NCBI GenBank assembly: GCA_015075305.1
Contig: JABTUS010000006.1
Location: 124,001 to 188,000, forward strand
From: Opitutaceae bacterium
GTDB lineage: Bacteria; Verrucomicrobiota; Verrucomicrobiia; Opitutales; Opitutaceae
Length of the DNA: 64,000 bases
Direction: 5' to 3'
Both the position numbers and the translations under genes were made by a program. This document shows positions 1 through 8,433 of the stretch, in pieces (within the stretch, counting starts at the first letter, position 1; every line of letters begins with the position of its first letter). The notes under the pieces are model-generated. The model was not told where the DNA came from, did no database searches, and saw only the letters and a list, made by a program, of their open reading frames with translations.

Positions 1-1
1 C

Positions 2-2755
2 GAGGCCGCTCGACGGTCCGCATGGCTCCGGAGCCCACAGGCATGCACGAAACCTTCACTACCCCTGCCGCGCAAGAAGCGGAGCCTCTGCATTGTTTCC
101 AGTTTGCTCTGGCTGGCCGGAGCGGGAGTGATGACGAGGGCGGCGACACTCGACGGGCCCCATGTCTCGCTCACAATTGAGATAGCCGGCGATGTGGTGA
201 ATGCGTCGTTGGGATCCTCAGCCCTGCCCGCGTTCGCCTCCGGTCCCTATGCCTGGAACGCAAGAGTGGATGGGGTCGGCTTGGACGGACTGAAGTCGGC
301 CCAGGTCCGCCGGGCAAATGACCGCACCTTGATTGTCACAGGCCGTCTTGGTCCGCTCGATATCGAGCAGCGTTTCACGCTTCTGGAGGATGGTGGCGGC
401 TTTTCCGAAAGCATCATTCTGCACAACCCGACCGGCCGCACGGTGGACATCGACGACCTCCGGTTTGGTTTCTCCCGGAAAGTGGATCCCGCGACCGACC
501 CCTTCCGGTTGGTAGCCGTGCCGTACCGGAGACAGGCGGACGGTTCTTTCCATGACAATTCGATGGCGGACATCGTGGCCGTCGTTGAACGGGGTGGTAA
601 AATCAATGCGACCGGCAATCAGCCGCCGGTGGCGCCTCTGGTTGACGAAGAACACCGGCGTCTGCGCTCGGAAGGTTGGGTGCTGACCGACGGAGCTCGC
701 AGCCTGCTTGTGCTCAAGTACAACAACGAGGCGGTGGAGTTGTCCGCGGTGAACTGGGAGGCCGCGCAGGCTCGGGTGGTGTTCGGGGGCTGTGCTTTTG
801 TTTTGCACAAGGAACCGGTGCAGGCTCGCTCCCTGTGCCCGGAAACCCGGTTCCAATTTGGCGAGACACGCTACGTCTTCTACAATGGCGGCTGGCCGGA
901 GGGTTATGCACTCTACAAGGACTTTCTGAATCGCAGGGGCCATGGGCTCGCGCCGGAATATGATCCGCAGGTTCAGTGGAATGTGCTGTTCGATCTCAGC
1001 GACAAAGCCTGGCCCTATAAAAAGGTCCTGGAGCAGGCTGCGCTCGCGAAGGCTGCCGGATGCACACGCCTCTATCTTGATCCAGGCTGGCAGGTTCCCA
1101 CCACGCCAACCAATCCCCAACCTCTGTATGGCTCGGCGCTGTGGGATGAGAAACGCCTTGGGCCGCTCGATGAATTTGTCCGCCTCATGCGCGATTCCTA
1201 CGGACTCGAGGTGGGACTGTGGGCCGCCGCCAGCGTCGGACAGAAAGACGCGCAGTGGCCCAGGGATTACTACCGGCAAATGCCCGCCGCCGTTCTGCAA
1301 ACTCCGCCTCCACGGCAGAGGTATCAAGATCTCGTCCTGCTGCCGATGGTCAAGTCCGCCGCCTCCTCCGCCCTGGACGCGGAGCATGACGCCGGAAAGG
1401 TGAGGGATGGCCAGTATGGAAATGGCGCAAGCTGGATCGCCGGTCGCATGCCGGCCTGGATCGAAATCGATCTCAAGCAGCAGCGTGCTATTTCCCAGAT
1501 CAATCTGAGCAACGACAATACCCGGCGGCACACTGACCGCGCTGCGACCTCCTTTCGCATTCTGACCGCCACCCGTTACAACGTGGATTCCAAGGCGGAC
1601 ACCTGGAAGGTGGTCGGAGAGTACAACCAATACTCCGCCGGCCTGACGAATCAGATGGAGTTTTCCTTCCCGCCGGTCACCGCGCGCTGGGTGCGGATCG
1701 AATTGCTCGAACCCGCGGCGGAGCCCGTCCGCATTGATGAAATCGAAATTTATCAGGCGGCTCCGAACAGGGAGAAGACCATCCTGCCTTCAAGCGGGCG
1801 GTCCGACGGTGGCAGCGGATTGCTGACCCTGAACGAGCTGTGCATGTCTGACCGGGAGTGGCTGGATGAGAGATTTCGCCGCCTTTCCCGCCTGACCGAT
1901 TCGGGTGTCCGGTTCCTGATGTTCGACTTTCACGGCTGGAGAGGCCCGTGTTATGCGCCCGATCACGGCCACCCGGTTCCCTCCACCACGCTTGATCACA
2001 TTGACTCCCTCTATGGCCTTGCCCGCAAGCTCCGGCTGAGGCATCCGGACCTGCGCATCGAAATGCACGACGCCGTCTGGCCCTGGGGGGCGCGCTACCT
2101 GCCGGGCTATTTTCGTCAAGGACTGCGCGGCGGCGACTACGACGAGAACTGGGGATACGAGTTCATGTGGAACTCGATCGGGGACATCCGCTCCGGAAAG
2201 GCCGCGTGTCTCTACTACTACAACCTGGCCTGCGACATGCCGATGTACCTGCACTTCAACATGCACGCCGACAACGACCAGCTCCTGGCCTTCTGGTGGA
2301 TGGCGAGCACCGTGCGGCACCTCGGATTCGGCGGGCGCACCAACGCCGCAAAGATGGAGTATCATGGCAGGCTGGAGGAGCTGTCACCGGAACGCGCCAC
2401 GGCGCGATTCGAGAAACTTTGCGCGGCCATGACCACCTACAATCGCCTTAAGCCGTATTTCACCCACGGGAAATTCAGCGGCATCGGCGGTGACGAAACG
2501 CTTCACCTGCATACGCTGCCTGGACAGGCCGGCGGCGTGCTGCTCCTTTTCAACCTTGGAGACCAACCAGTCAATCGTGTCGTGCGCGTACCGCTCAGCC
2601 AGTTGGATCTCGGCTCGTCCGCGGAACTGCCGGCCATCAGCGGTGCCAGCGGTTCAATTTCAGGGGACAGCCTGGTGCTCTCCGTACCGCTTGCTCCCGA
2701 GAGTCCCGCCCTGATCGCCATCGGCTCAGCCGCCGCGGATGTGGCGCGGAGGTAG
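2..2755 (+). CDS. secreted alpha-galactosidase-like glycoside hydrolase with internal F5/8-type C (discoidin) domain; 5' end open
   Basis: The usable start codon TTG at 104 would cut a signal peptide in half. The frame is open leftwards to base 2 and encodes PRKKRSLCIVSSLLWLAGAG just upstream, a good signal sequence, so the real start is CTG at 65 or lies outside the window. Residues below count from 104. A clan GH-D-like TIM barrel is interrupted by a discoidin-type carbohydrate-binding insert at about 415-550. LYLDPGW (about 322), FLMFDFHGW (about 603) and EMHDAVW (about 653) are candidate active-site strands, with the Asp of FDFHGW as a plausible nucleophile. The 891-aa protein on the opposite strand at 13339-16014 is a close paralog along its whole length. 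I infer periplasmic or outer-membrane removal of alpha-galactosyl side chains. The hydrolase fold is fairly clear; the substrate is not. Confidence 0.65.
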   Translation, partial: EAARRSAWLRSPQACTKPSLPLPRKKRSLCIVSSLLWLAGAGVMTRAATLDGPHVSLTIEIAGDVVNASLGSSALPAFASGPYAWNARVDGVGLDGLKSAQVRRANDRTLIVTGRLGPLDIEQRFTLLEDGGGFSESIILHNPTGRTVDIDDLRFGFSRKVDPATDPFRLVAVPYRRQADGSFHDNSMADIVAVVERGGKINATGNQPPVAPLVDEEHRRLRSEGWVLTDGARSLLVLKYNNEAVELSAVNWEAAQARVVFGGCAFVLHKEPVQARSLCPETRFQFGETRYVFYNGGWPEGYALYKDFLNRRGHGLAPEYDPQVQWNVLFDLSDKAWPYKKVLEQAALAKAAGCTRLYLDPGWQVPTTPTNPQPLYGSALWDEKRLGPLDEFVRLMRDSYGLEVGLWAAASVGQKDAQWPRDYYRQMPAAVLQTPPPRQRYQDLVLLPMVKSAASSALDAEHDAGKVRDGQYGNGASWIAGRMPAWIEIDLKQQRAISQINLSNDNTRRHTDRAATSFRILTATRYNVDSKADTWKVVGEYNQYSAGLTNQMEFSFPPVTARWVRIELLEPAAEPVRIDEIEIYQAAPNREKTILPSSGRSDGGSGLLTLNELCMSDREWLDERFRRLSRLTDSGVRFLMFDFHGWRGPCYAPDHGHPVPSTTLDHIDSLYGLARKLRLRHPDLRIEMHDAVWPWGARYLPGYFRQGLRGGDYDENWGYEFMWNSIGDIRSGKAACLYYYNLACDMPMYLHFNMHADNDQLLAFWWMASTVRHLGFGGRTNAAKMEYHGRLEELSPERATARFEKLCAAMTTYNRLKPYFTHGKFSGIGGDETLHLHTLPGQAGGVLLLFNLGDQPVNRVVRVPLSQLDLGSSAELPAISGASGSISGDSLVLSVPLAPESPALIAIGSAAADVARR

Positions 2756-2800
2756 GAGTTGCTGCCATTCGATCCTGTTCAGCGCGTAGATTCCAGGATC

Positions 2801-2834
2801 CCGGGAGGTTCTCGGATCTGATCTCCCGGTTTCC
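2801..2834 (+). terminator. possible weak terminator after the first glycosidase
   Basis: A perfect 7-bp inverted repeat, CCGGGAG (2801-2807) and CTCCCGG (2823-2829), is followed by TTTCCCC. It lies 45 bp after the glycosidase stop and about 105 bp before the receptor start. The T tract is poor, so this could also be a leader hairpin. Confidence 0.3.
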
Positions 2835-2937
2835 CCATCACTTTCCCCGCTTTGACAAGATTTGGGTAAACAGTCCCGCGGACTCGGCAGTCTCTGAAGT
2901 GGCGCATCGAAAATCGCCGCATGCCCTCCAAAAGTCC

Positions 2938-5900
2938 ATGAAGACAAAAGTGTACACACCTGCCCCGCACCCATCCATCGCGCGACCGTTTTCCACCCCC
3001 GGTTCCTGGCTCCGTTTCCTGCCAATCGGGATCGTCATCGCCATCTGCCCCGGCGTCGGCGCGCAGGCAACAAGCAGCCCACAATCGAAATCCGACACCG
3101 TTCCCGCGCAAAAAATTCCGGTGGTTGCCGCGACTCCTGACGCCGAATCAGAGGGCAATGGCGATGCCAAGGATGTGGTGGCCCTGAATCCCTTCCTCGT
3201 GAACGCATCCCAGGACACGGGATACACGGCGCGTTCGTCCCTCGCAGGCACGCGTTTGAACACGCTGCTGAAGGACATCGCATCGTCCATCAGCGTTGTG
3301 ACCAAGGAGTTTCTTGAGGATACCAACTCCACAAGTCTGGAAAATCTGCTGGTCTACACCGCCAACACGGAGGTTCCCGGCATAGGCGGCAATTTTGCCA
3401 ACCCGAATGCCTCCCGGGTGGCAGGAGGGGTGATGGCTGCAAGTTTCAGCAACCCGGAGGCCTATACGCGGGTGCGGGGCCTGGCGGCGGCCGATCTCAC
3501 GCGGGATTTTTTCTCCACATCGATCCCGATGGATTCCTACAACACGAGCCGGGTGGTCATCAACCGCGGAGCGAATGCCATTCTTTACGGTTTGGGAAGC
3601 CCGGCGGGAATCATCGACAACCAGACCATCAAGCCTCTCTTCAAGAGCCAGGGAATGACCAGCTACGAGTACGGCAGCTACGGCACCCGCCGCGGAGTGG
3701 TCGATCTGGAAAAGGAAATCGTCAGGAAAAAGCTCTCTCTGCGAATCGCGCTGCTGGACGAGGATACAAGGTACCAGCAGAAACCCGCCAAGGTGGTCGA
3801 CCGGCGAATCACAACTGTTGGCGAATGGCGGCCCTTCAAGAACACCGCGGTTCGCGTCTCCTACGAATATGGCAAAATGGATGGGAACTACCCGCGTCCA
3901 ATACCGCCGCAAGACCAGGTGAGCCGCTGGTTCGACGTGTCGCCGACAGGAGTCGCCAAGCCGGTCAAGGATCCCTACAACAAGGGGACCCTCAACATGT
4001 ACAATGCGGCCGGCAGGATGGTGGACAATCTCTACTGGGGCCCGGCGGGCTGGGGATTTGAGCCTGTAATTTTCTTTCCCAATGCTGATGCGTCTGTGGC
4101 CGGCGGCGCCCTGCCCAACGGTGCGGATGGATTTGTACCCCTCAACCATCCGATACTGGGCGCTGATGCCTCCAATGGAGTAAGCTACCAGGCGTTTGCG
4201 ACCATCAGGGGGCTGAACCAGTTGCTTGCAAACATGGTTGGCGCTCCAAAGGACCAGAACGGCAACCTGAAATCCGTCACGCGAAACTTCTATGTGAATG
4301 AAGTGGTTCAGGACACGAGCATCTTCGATTTTCGCAATCTGCTTATCGACGGTCCGAACAAAAGCGAGGACCGGGACTTTCAGGTTTTGAATGGGGCCGT
4401 CGAGCAGACATTCCTTCAGGGCAACGCAGGACTGACCTACCAGTTCAACAAGGAAAAATCAGGGTACACGCGGCACTCCATCCTTGGCGATGGCTCCCAG
4501 TTCTCGGGTCTGGCCGTCGATGTAAACGGAAGGCTGCCCTCGGGCGAGGTGAACCCAAACTTCGGCCGCCTCTTTTTCTCATCAGGCAGTCTGACAAAAA
4601 GCATCATCAACGCGGAGAGGGAAAATCACGCGTTCACCGGTTTCTACAAACTCGATCTGGAGAAATACGCAGGCGGCTTCTGGAGACACCTTTTGGGCAA
4701 TCATACATTGACCGCTTTCTACTCAAAGTCGGAAAGAAACAATGAGTCCTACAACTTCAGTCGTTTTGACATGGATGGATCCTGGCTGCTGGGGAAGGGC
4801 AATTTTCATCCGAATCCCCTGGCTTTCTCCGCCTTGGGCACCCACGTCTATGTCTCCCCCAGTATCGCAAACCAGAGCACGGCCGCCGGAGCCCATGCCT
4901 CGAATATGCGCACAAAGATCATATTTGAGCCGGAATACTCGATTACATATCTGAACAGGGATACGCACAAGTACACGGTGGGCACCTTTGGGAATGAACA
5001 GAACGTGCCCTGGGGCGCGACACTATCGAAACAGGACATAGACAGCAGAGTTCTCATCCTTCACAGCCGGTTTCTTAACAACAATGTAGTGGCCACGTAT
5101 GGCTACCGGGAGGACGACGTGGGGATCTGGACCAATAATCAACCGCCGCTCAACATCAATGAACGGCGCAACATAAGTCCCAGTGTCTTTCATCTGCCCA
5201 GCGACCCCACCTTCACTTCGAGCTCGAATTCCAGGAGTCTTGGCCTTGTCGCCCATGCCCCGGAGGCGTGGCTCAACCGGCTGGGCGCAAGGGGCCTGGG
5301 ATTGAGCTTGTACTACGCAACGTCAGACAACGCGCAGGTGGGCGTCGAGCGCAAGGACCTCAATGGAGACACGCTTCCTCCGGTGGCCGGAGACACGGAG
5401 GAAATAGGATTCGCCGTTTCCTTCGCGGATGGAAAATTCGCCGTGCGGGTCAACAAGTATGAAACATTGGAGACGGGTCTGAACTCGGGTTTGACCGGCC
5501 AGTTCTCGGGTTTCATGAATTTCTACCTGCGGGAACATGCGCTGGTTTTCCAGCAGAGCATCATCGATGCGAACGCCTTCAATCAGCCTGATATCGGGCA
5601 TTTGGCCAACTATGATCCGTTCAAGGGCTCCGAGTATCTCCGGGATCTGATCAAGTTCTCCCGCCAGCCTTTTGAATACACCTTTCCGCCTGGGCTGGTG
5701 TTCCCCACGAACCTGCAGTCGAAAGGATGGGAGATCGAGGGGGTGGCGAATCTTACGCCGAACTGGCGGCTGACATTCAACGTCGCGAACCAGGAGGTGA
5801 TATCGACCAATACGGCGCCGTTGCTGCGCGAATTCATCGCCAAGACAGTCGAACCCGTGCTGGCGGAATTCGGCAAGTTCCCCGTCGACATTCTTGGAGC

Positions 5901-6378
5901 GGAATCGCTCAAGAGCGCCGTCGAACGCGCCGGCTTGATTGCAACCAAGACAACGCTGCTTTCGGATGGAGCGCCAAAAACCGACGAGATTCGTCCCTGG
6001 CGCGCAAATTTGGTTACAAACTACACCTTTGACCGGAGGTCGCGGTTCAAGGGCTTCAACGTTGGCGGGGCCGTTCGTTGGCAGGATAAGATCGGCATCG
6101 GGTTTCCAGTCATCCAGGATCCCGCGCTTGGAATCATTTCCGATCTGGCCAACCCCATCTACGGGCCTTCATCGACCAACGTTGATGCCTGGATTGGCTG
6201 GATGAGAAAGCTGGGGCCCCGGTTTGGAAACACCGTGCTCAGGCTGCAGTTGAACGTGCGCAATCTCCTGAACGACGATGACCTCATTCCCGTCGTCGCC
6301 AATCCCGACCTGACCATCCCCGTCGTCCGCGTACCGGAGGAGCGTGCGTTTGCCCTGCGGGCCTCGCTCAGCTTCTAG
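2938..6378 (+). CDS. TonB-dependent outer-membrane receptor
   Basis: This 1146-aa receptor imports its ligand through a 22-strand outer-membrane barrel using TonB energy. A GTG at 2899 is in frame, but ATG 2938 gives a normal signal peptide (MKTKVYTP start, hydrophobic LPIGIVIAICPGVGAQA) and is preferred. A short N-terminal segment with VALNPFLVNASQDTGY leads into the plug (LAGTRLNTLLKDIASSISVVTKEFLED, then the VVINRGANAILYGLGSPAGIIDN region). The C-terminus RASLSF ends in Phe, as expected for a BAM substrate. The segment before the plug resembles the short ones of Opitutaceae receptors, not a full Bacteroidetes CarboxypepD/STN module. No SusD-like partner is present. Its place between glycosidases and esterases suggests oligosaccharide uptake. 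Confidence 0.9.
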   Translation: MKTKVYTPAPHPSIARPFSTPGSWLRFLPIGIVIAICPGVGAQATSSPQSKSDTVPAQKIPVVAATPDAESEGNGDAKDVVALNPFLVNASQDTGYTARSSLAGTRLNTLLKDIASSISVVTKEFLEDTNSTSLENLLVYTANTEVPGIGGNFANPNASRVAGGVMAASFSNPEAYTRVRGLAAADLTRDFFSTSIPMDSYNTSRVVINRGANAILYGLGSPAGIIDNQTIKPLFKSQGMTSYEYGSYGTRRGVVDLEKEIVRKKLSLRIALLDEDTRYQQKPAKVVDRRITTVGEWRPFKNTAVRVSYEYGKMDGNYPRPIPPQDQVSRWFDVSPTGVAKPVKDPYNKGTLNMYNAAGRMVDNLYWGPAGWGFEPVIFFPNADASVAGGALPNGADGFVPLNHPILGADASNGVSYQAFATIRGLNQLLANMVGAPKDQNGNLKSVTRNFYVNEVVQDTSIFDFRNLLIDGPNKSEDRDFQVLNGAVEQTFLQGNAGLTYQFNKEKSGYTRHSILGDGSQFSGLAVDVNGRLPSGEVNPNFGRLFFSSGSLTKSIINAERENHAFTGFYKLDLEKYAGGFWRHLLGNHTLTAFYSKSERNNESYNFSRFDMDGSWLLGKGNFHPNPLAFSALGTHVYVSPSIANQSTAAGAHASNMRTKIIFEPEYSITYLNRDTHKYTVGTFGNEQNVPWGATLSKQDIDSRVLILHSRFLNNNVVATYGYREDDVGIWTNNQPPLNINERRNISPSVFHLPSDPTFTSSSNSRSLGLVAHAPEAWLNRLGARGLGLSLYYATSDNAQVGVERKDLNGDTLPPVAGDTEEIGFAVSFADGKFAVRVNKYETLETGLNSGLTGQFSGFMNFYLREHALVFQQSIIDANAFNQPDIGHLANYDPFKGSEYLRDLIKFSRQPFEYTFPPGLVFPTNLQSKGWEIEGVANLTPNWRLTFNVANQEVISTNTAPLLREFIAKTVEPVLAEFGKFPVDILGAESLKSAVERAGLIATKTTLLSDGAPKTDEIRPWRANLVTNYTFDRRSRFKGFNVGGAVRWQDKIGIGFPVIQDPALGIISDLANPIYGPSSTNVDAWIGWMRKLGPRFGNTVLRLQLNVRNLLNDDDLIPVVANPDLTIPVVRVPEERAFALRASLSF

Positions 6379-6436
6379 TTTTTCATGGTGGTTCCCCCAG
6401 ACATTCGTCGTGCGTTGAACCCTTTCATTATCCTCG

Positions 6437-7366
6437 ATGAGTATCACACCCGCTGATTTCCGTTTCAGGCGGCACTCCCCGCTTCCTGCCCGACGATTCG
6501 CATCCCTGCTCGCGATCGTGTGCCTGCCTGTTCTCGCCGGAGGTGCGTCGGCTGCAGAACCGGTGGTTCCTGCCGGCGTGGAATTTAACCGCGATTTGGA
6601 GTTTTCCAATCCCGGCAATCAGCATCTGCAGTTGAATCTGGCCCTTCCCAAGGCGGAGGGCGGTTTGCGTCCGGCGGTGATTTGCATCCACGGCGGAGGC
6701 TTTCGCCAGGGCCGCCGTGAAAACTACGACGGTGTCTGCCTCGAACTGGCATCCCGCGGCTATGTCGCGGCCACCATCACCTATCGGCTTGCCCCTGATC
6801 ACCCGTTTCCGGCGGCAGTGGAGGATTGCAAGGCCGCCGTGCGGTGGCTTCGCGCGCACGCTGCCGAGTACCGCGTGGATCCGGAGCGCATCGCAGCTTG
6901 GGGTGGTTCGGCGGGGGCAAATCTCGCCCTGCTCCTCGGCACAACCGCCGGCGTGAAGCAGTTCGAACGCGGGCCCAATCTGGAACAATCGAGTGCGGTG
7001 GCCTGCGTGGTCTCCTTCTCGGGTCCCTCCGACCTGACGCGGTCCTACGGCAGCAGCGTGGATGCCGGGGTGGTGCTGCCCCTGTATTTTGGAGGAGACC
7101 TCTCCGCAAAGCGGCGCGAGCATATCATCGGCAGTCCGCTCTACTGGGTCACGCCAGAGGCCGCTCCCATTCTCGCCATTCACGGCACCGCCGACCCCTA
7201 CGTTGCCTATGAGCAATCTTTCTGGATCGTTGACCGCTTGCTCGCCGCAGGCGTCGAAGCCGGTCTGCTGACGATCGAAGAGGCCGGACACGGATTTAAG
7301 GGCGCCGACGCAAAGAGAGCCTTGGAAACCGCGATCGTATTCCTGGATCAGAAAATGAAGAAGTAA
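6437..7366 (+). CDS. secreted alpha/beta-hydrolase, acetyl-esterase type (first of tandem pair)
   Basis: This 309-aa serine esterase of the BD-FAE/acetyl-esterase (hormone-sensitive-lipase-like) type has a signal peptide ending near GGASAAEP. Visible elements are the oxyanion HGGGF motif (about residue 84), the nucleophile elbow GGSAGAN (Ser at about 157), the acid in HGTADPY (about 250) and the catalytic His in AGHGF (about 284). All triad residues are present. It follows the TonB receptor by 58 bp and its stop is 1 base from the next start, so it is probably co-transcribed with that paralog. In a mannan or xylan locus such enzymes remove acetyl groups; the substrate here is inferred from neighbours. 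Confidence 0.85.
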   Translation: MSITPADFRFRRHSPLPARRFASLLAIVCLPVLAGGASAAEPVVPAGVEFNRDLEFSNPGNQHLQLNLALPKAEGGLRPAVICIHGGGFRQGRRENYDGVCLELASRGYVAATITYRLAPDHPFPAAVEDCKAAVRWLRAHAAEYRVDPERIAAWGGSAGANLALLLGTTAGVKQFERGPNLEQSSAVACVVSFSGPSDLTRSYGSSVDAGVVLPLYFGGDLSAKRREHIIGSPLYWVTPEAAPILAIHGTADPYVAYEQSFWIVDRLLAAGVEAGLLTIEEAGHGFKGADAKRALETAIVFLDQKMKK

Positions 7367-7367
7367 A

Positions 7368-8351
7368 ATGAACCTTTTCGCACGCTCACCGGCTCGTACG
7401 CATTCAAGCGAGAATCCAAGCAATGCGCGCTCTCCGAGGCGGACGCTCCGTGGATATGGGAGAGTCTCCCAGCGAATCGCCTGGGTGTGGGCATGCTGCG
7501 GATTGCTCAGCGCCTGCGGGGTCGCCCGGGGTGTCGAATTGAAAGTCCCCTCCAACGTCGAATTTGCCCGGGATATTCAGTATGCGAATCCCGACAATGT
7601 TCCCCTCCGGCTCAATCTGGCCCGGCCGAAGGTTGCGGATGACAGGTTGCCCGCGGTGGTCTGCTTCCATGGCGGGGGATTCCGCCAGGGTACGCGTGAT
7701 ATCTACGACGGCCTTTGCCTGGAACTGGCCACGCGCGGCTATGTCGCCCTGACGATTCAGTACCGGTTGTCTCCGCAGTCGCTCTTTCCGGCGGCGGTGC
7801 AGGACTGCAAGTCCGCCATTCGATGGCTCCGGGCGCACGCCGCCGAGTATCGGGTGGACCCGGATCGGATCGCAGTTTGGGGAGGCTCAGCGGGAGGCAA
7901 CCTCGTGCTGATGATGGTTGCCACAGCAGGTGTGCCGGAATTCGAGCGGGGTGACAACCTGGGTCAATCCAGCGCGGTGGCCTGTGGCGTGAGCTTTTGC
8001 GGCGCGTCCGATTTCACTCGCTCCTACGGCCGAAGTCTGGGTGCCGCGAGCTCGCTGCCGAACTACTTTGGCGGTGATCTGAGCAGGAAGCGGAAGGAAC
8101 ACATTCATGGAAGCCCCCTGTACTGGATAACGCCGCAGGCGGCCCCGACCATTTGCATTCACGGCACCGAGGACCCCAATGTCGCATGCGAGCAGTCCGT
8201 TTGGATGGTCGAGCGATTGCTCAAGGCGGGCGTCAAGGCCGAGCTCTTCTCCGTCCAAGGCGCCGGACATGGCTTCCGGGGAGCGGATCGCGTGCGCGCA
8301 GATGCAGCCGGATTTTCCTTCCTGGACCGCCAACTGAAGAACAAGCAGTGA
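7368..8351 (+). CDS. secreted alpha/beta-hydrolase, acetyl-esterase type (second of tandem pair)
   Basis: A 327-aa paralog of the preceding gene, alike from the motif (V/N)VEFxRDxxxxNP to the C-terminus, which points to tandem duplication. The N-terminal extension is longer and Arg-rich, before a hydrophobic stretch IAWVWACCGLLSACGVARG. LLSAC could also act as a lipobox, so it may be a lipoprotein. Triad: Ser in GGSAGGN (about 171), Asp in HGTEDPN (about 264), His in AGHGF (about 298). ATG 7368 is one base past the TAA of the upstream gene. The two copies may cleave esters at different positions or in different compartments (inference). Confidence 0.83.
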   Translation: MNLFARSPARTHSSENPSNARSPRRTLRGYGRVSQRIAWVWACCGLLSACGVARGVELKVPSNVEFARDIQYANPDNVPLRLNLARPKVADDRLPAVVCFHGGGFRQGTRDIYDGLCLELATRGYVALTIQYRLSPQSLFPAAVQDCKSAIRWLRAHAAEYRVDPDRIAVWGGSAGGNLVLMMVATAGVPEFERGDNLGQSSAVACGVSFCGASDFTRSYGRSLGAASSLPNYFGGDLSRKRKEHIHGSPLYWITPQAAPTICIHGTEDPNVACEQSVWMVERLLKAGVKAELFSVQGAGHGFRGADRVRADAAGFSFLDRQLKNKQ

Positions 8352-8433
8352 ACTTCCGGTTTCGGCGGCACGTTGTTGAGGATGGACGTGTGGTGAATCC
8401 CGACCCCATTTGCCTCCGCCTGACACCGCCGCA

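Noticed and set aside
218-1630. 470-aa minus-strand frame inside the left-edge glycosidase
   Set aside because: Antisense shadow: no family motifs, and the plus-strand frame has a clear paralog and domains.
2852-2857. TTGACA as -35 box before the TonB receptor
   Set aside because: No acceptable -10 element at 16-18 bp spacing; the downstream sequence is GC-rich.
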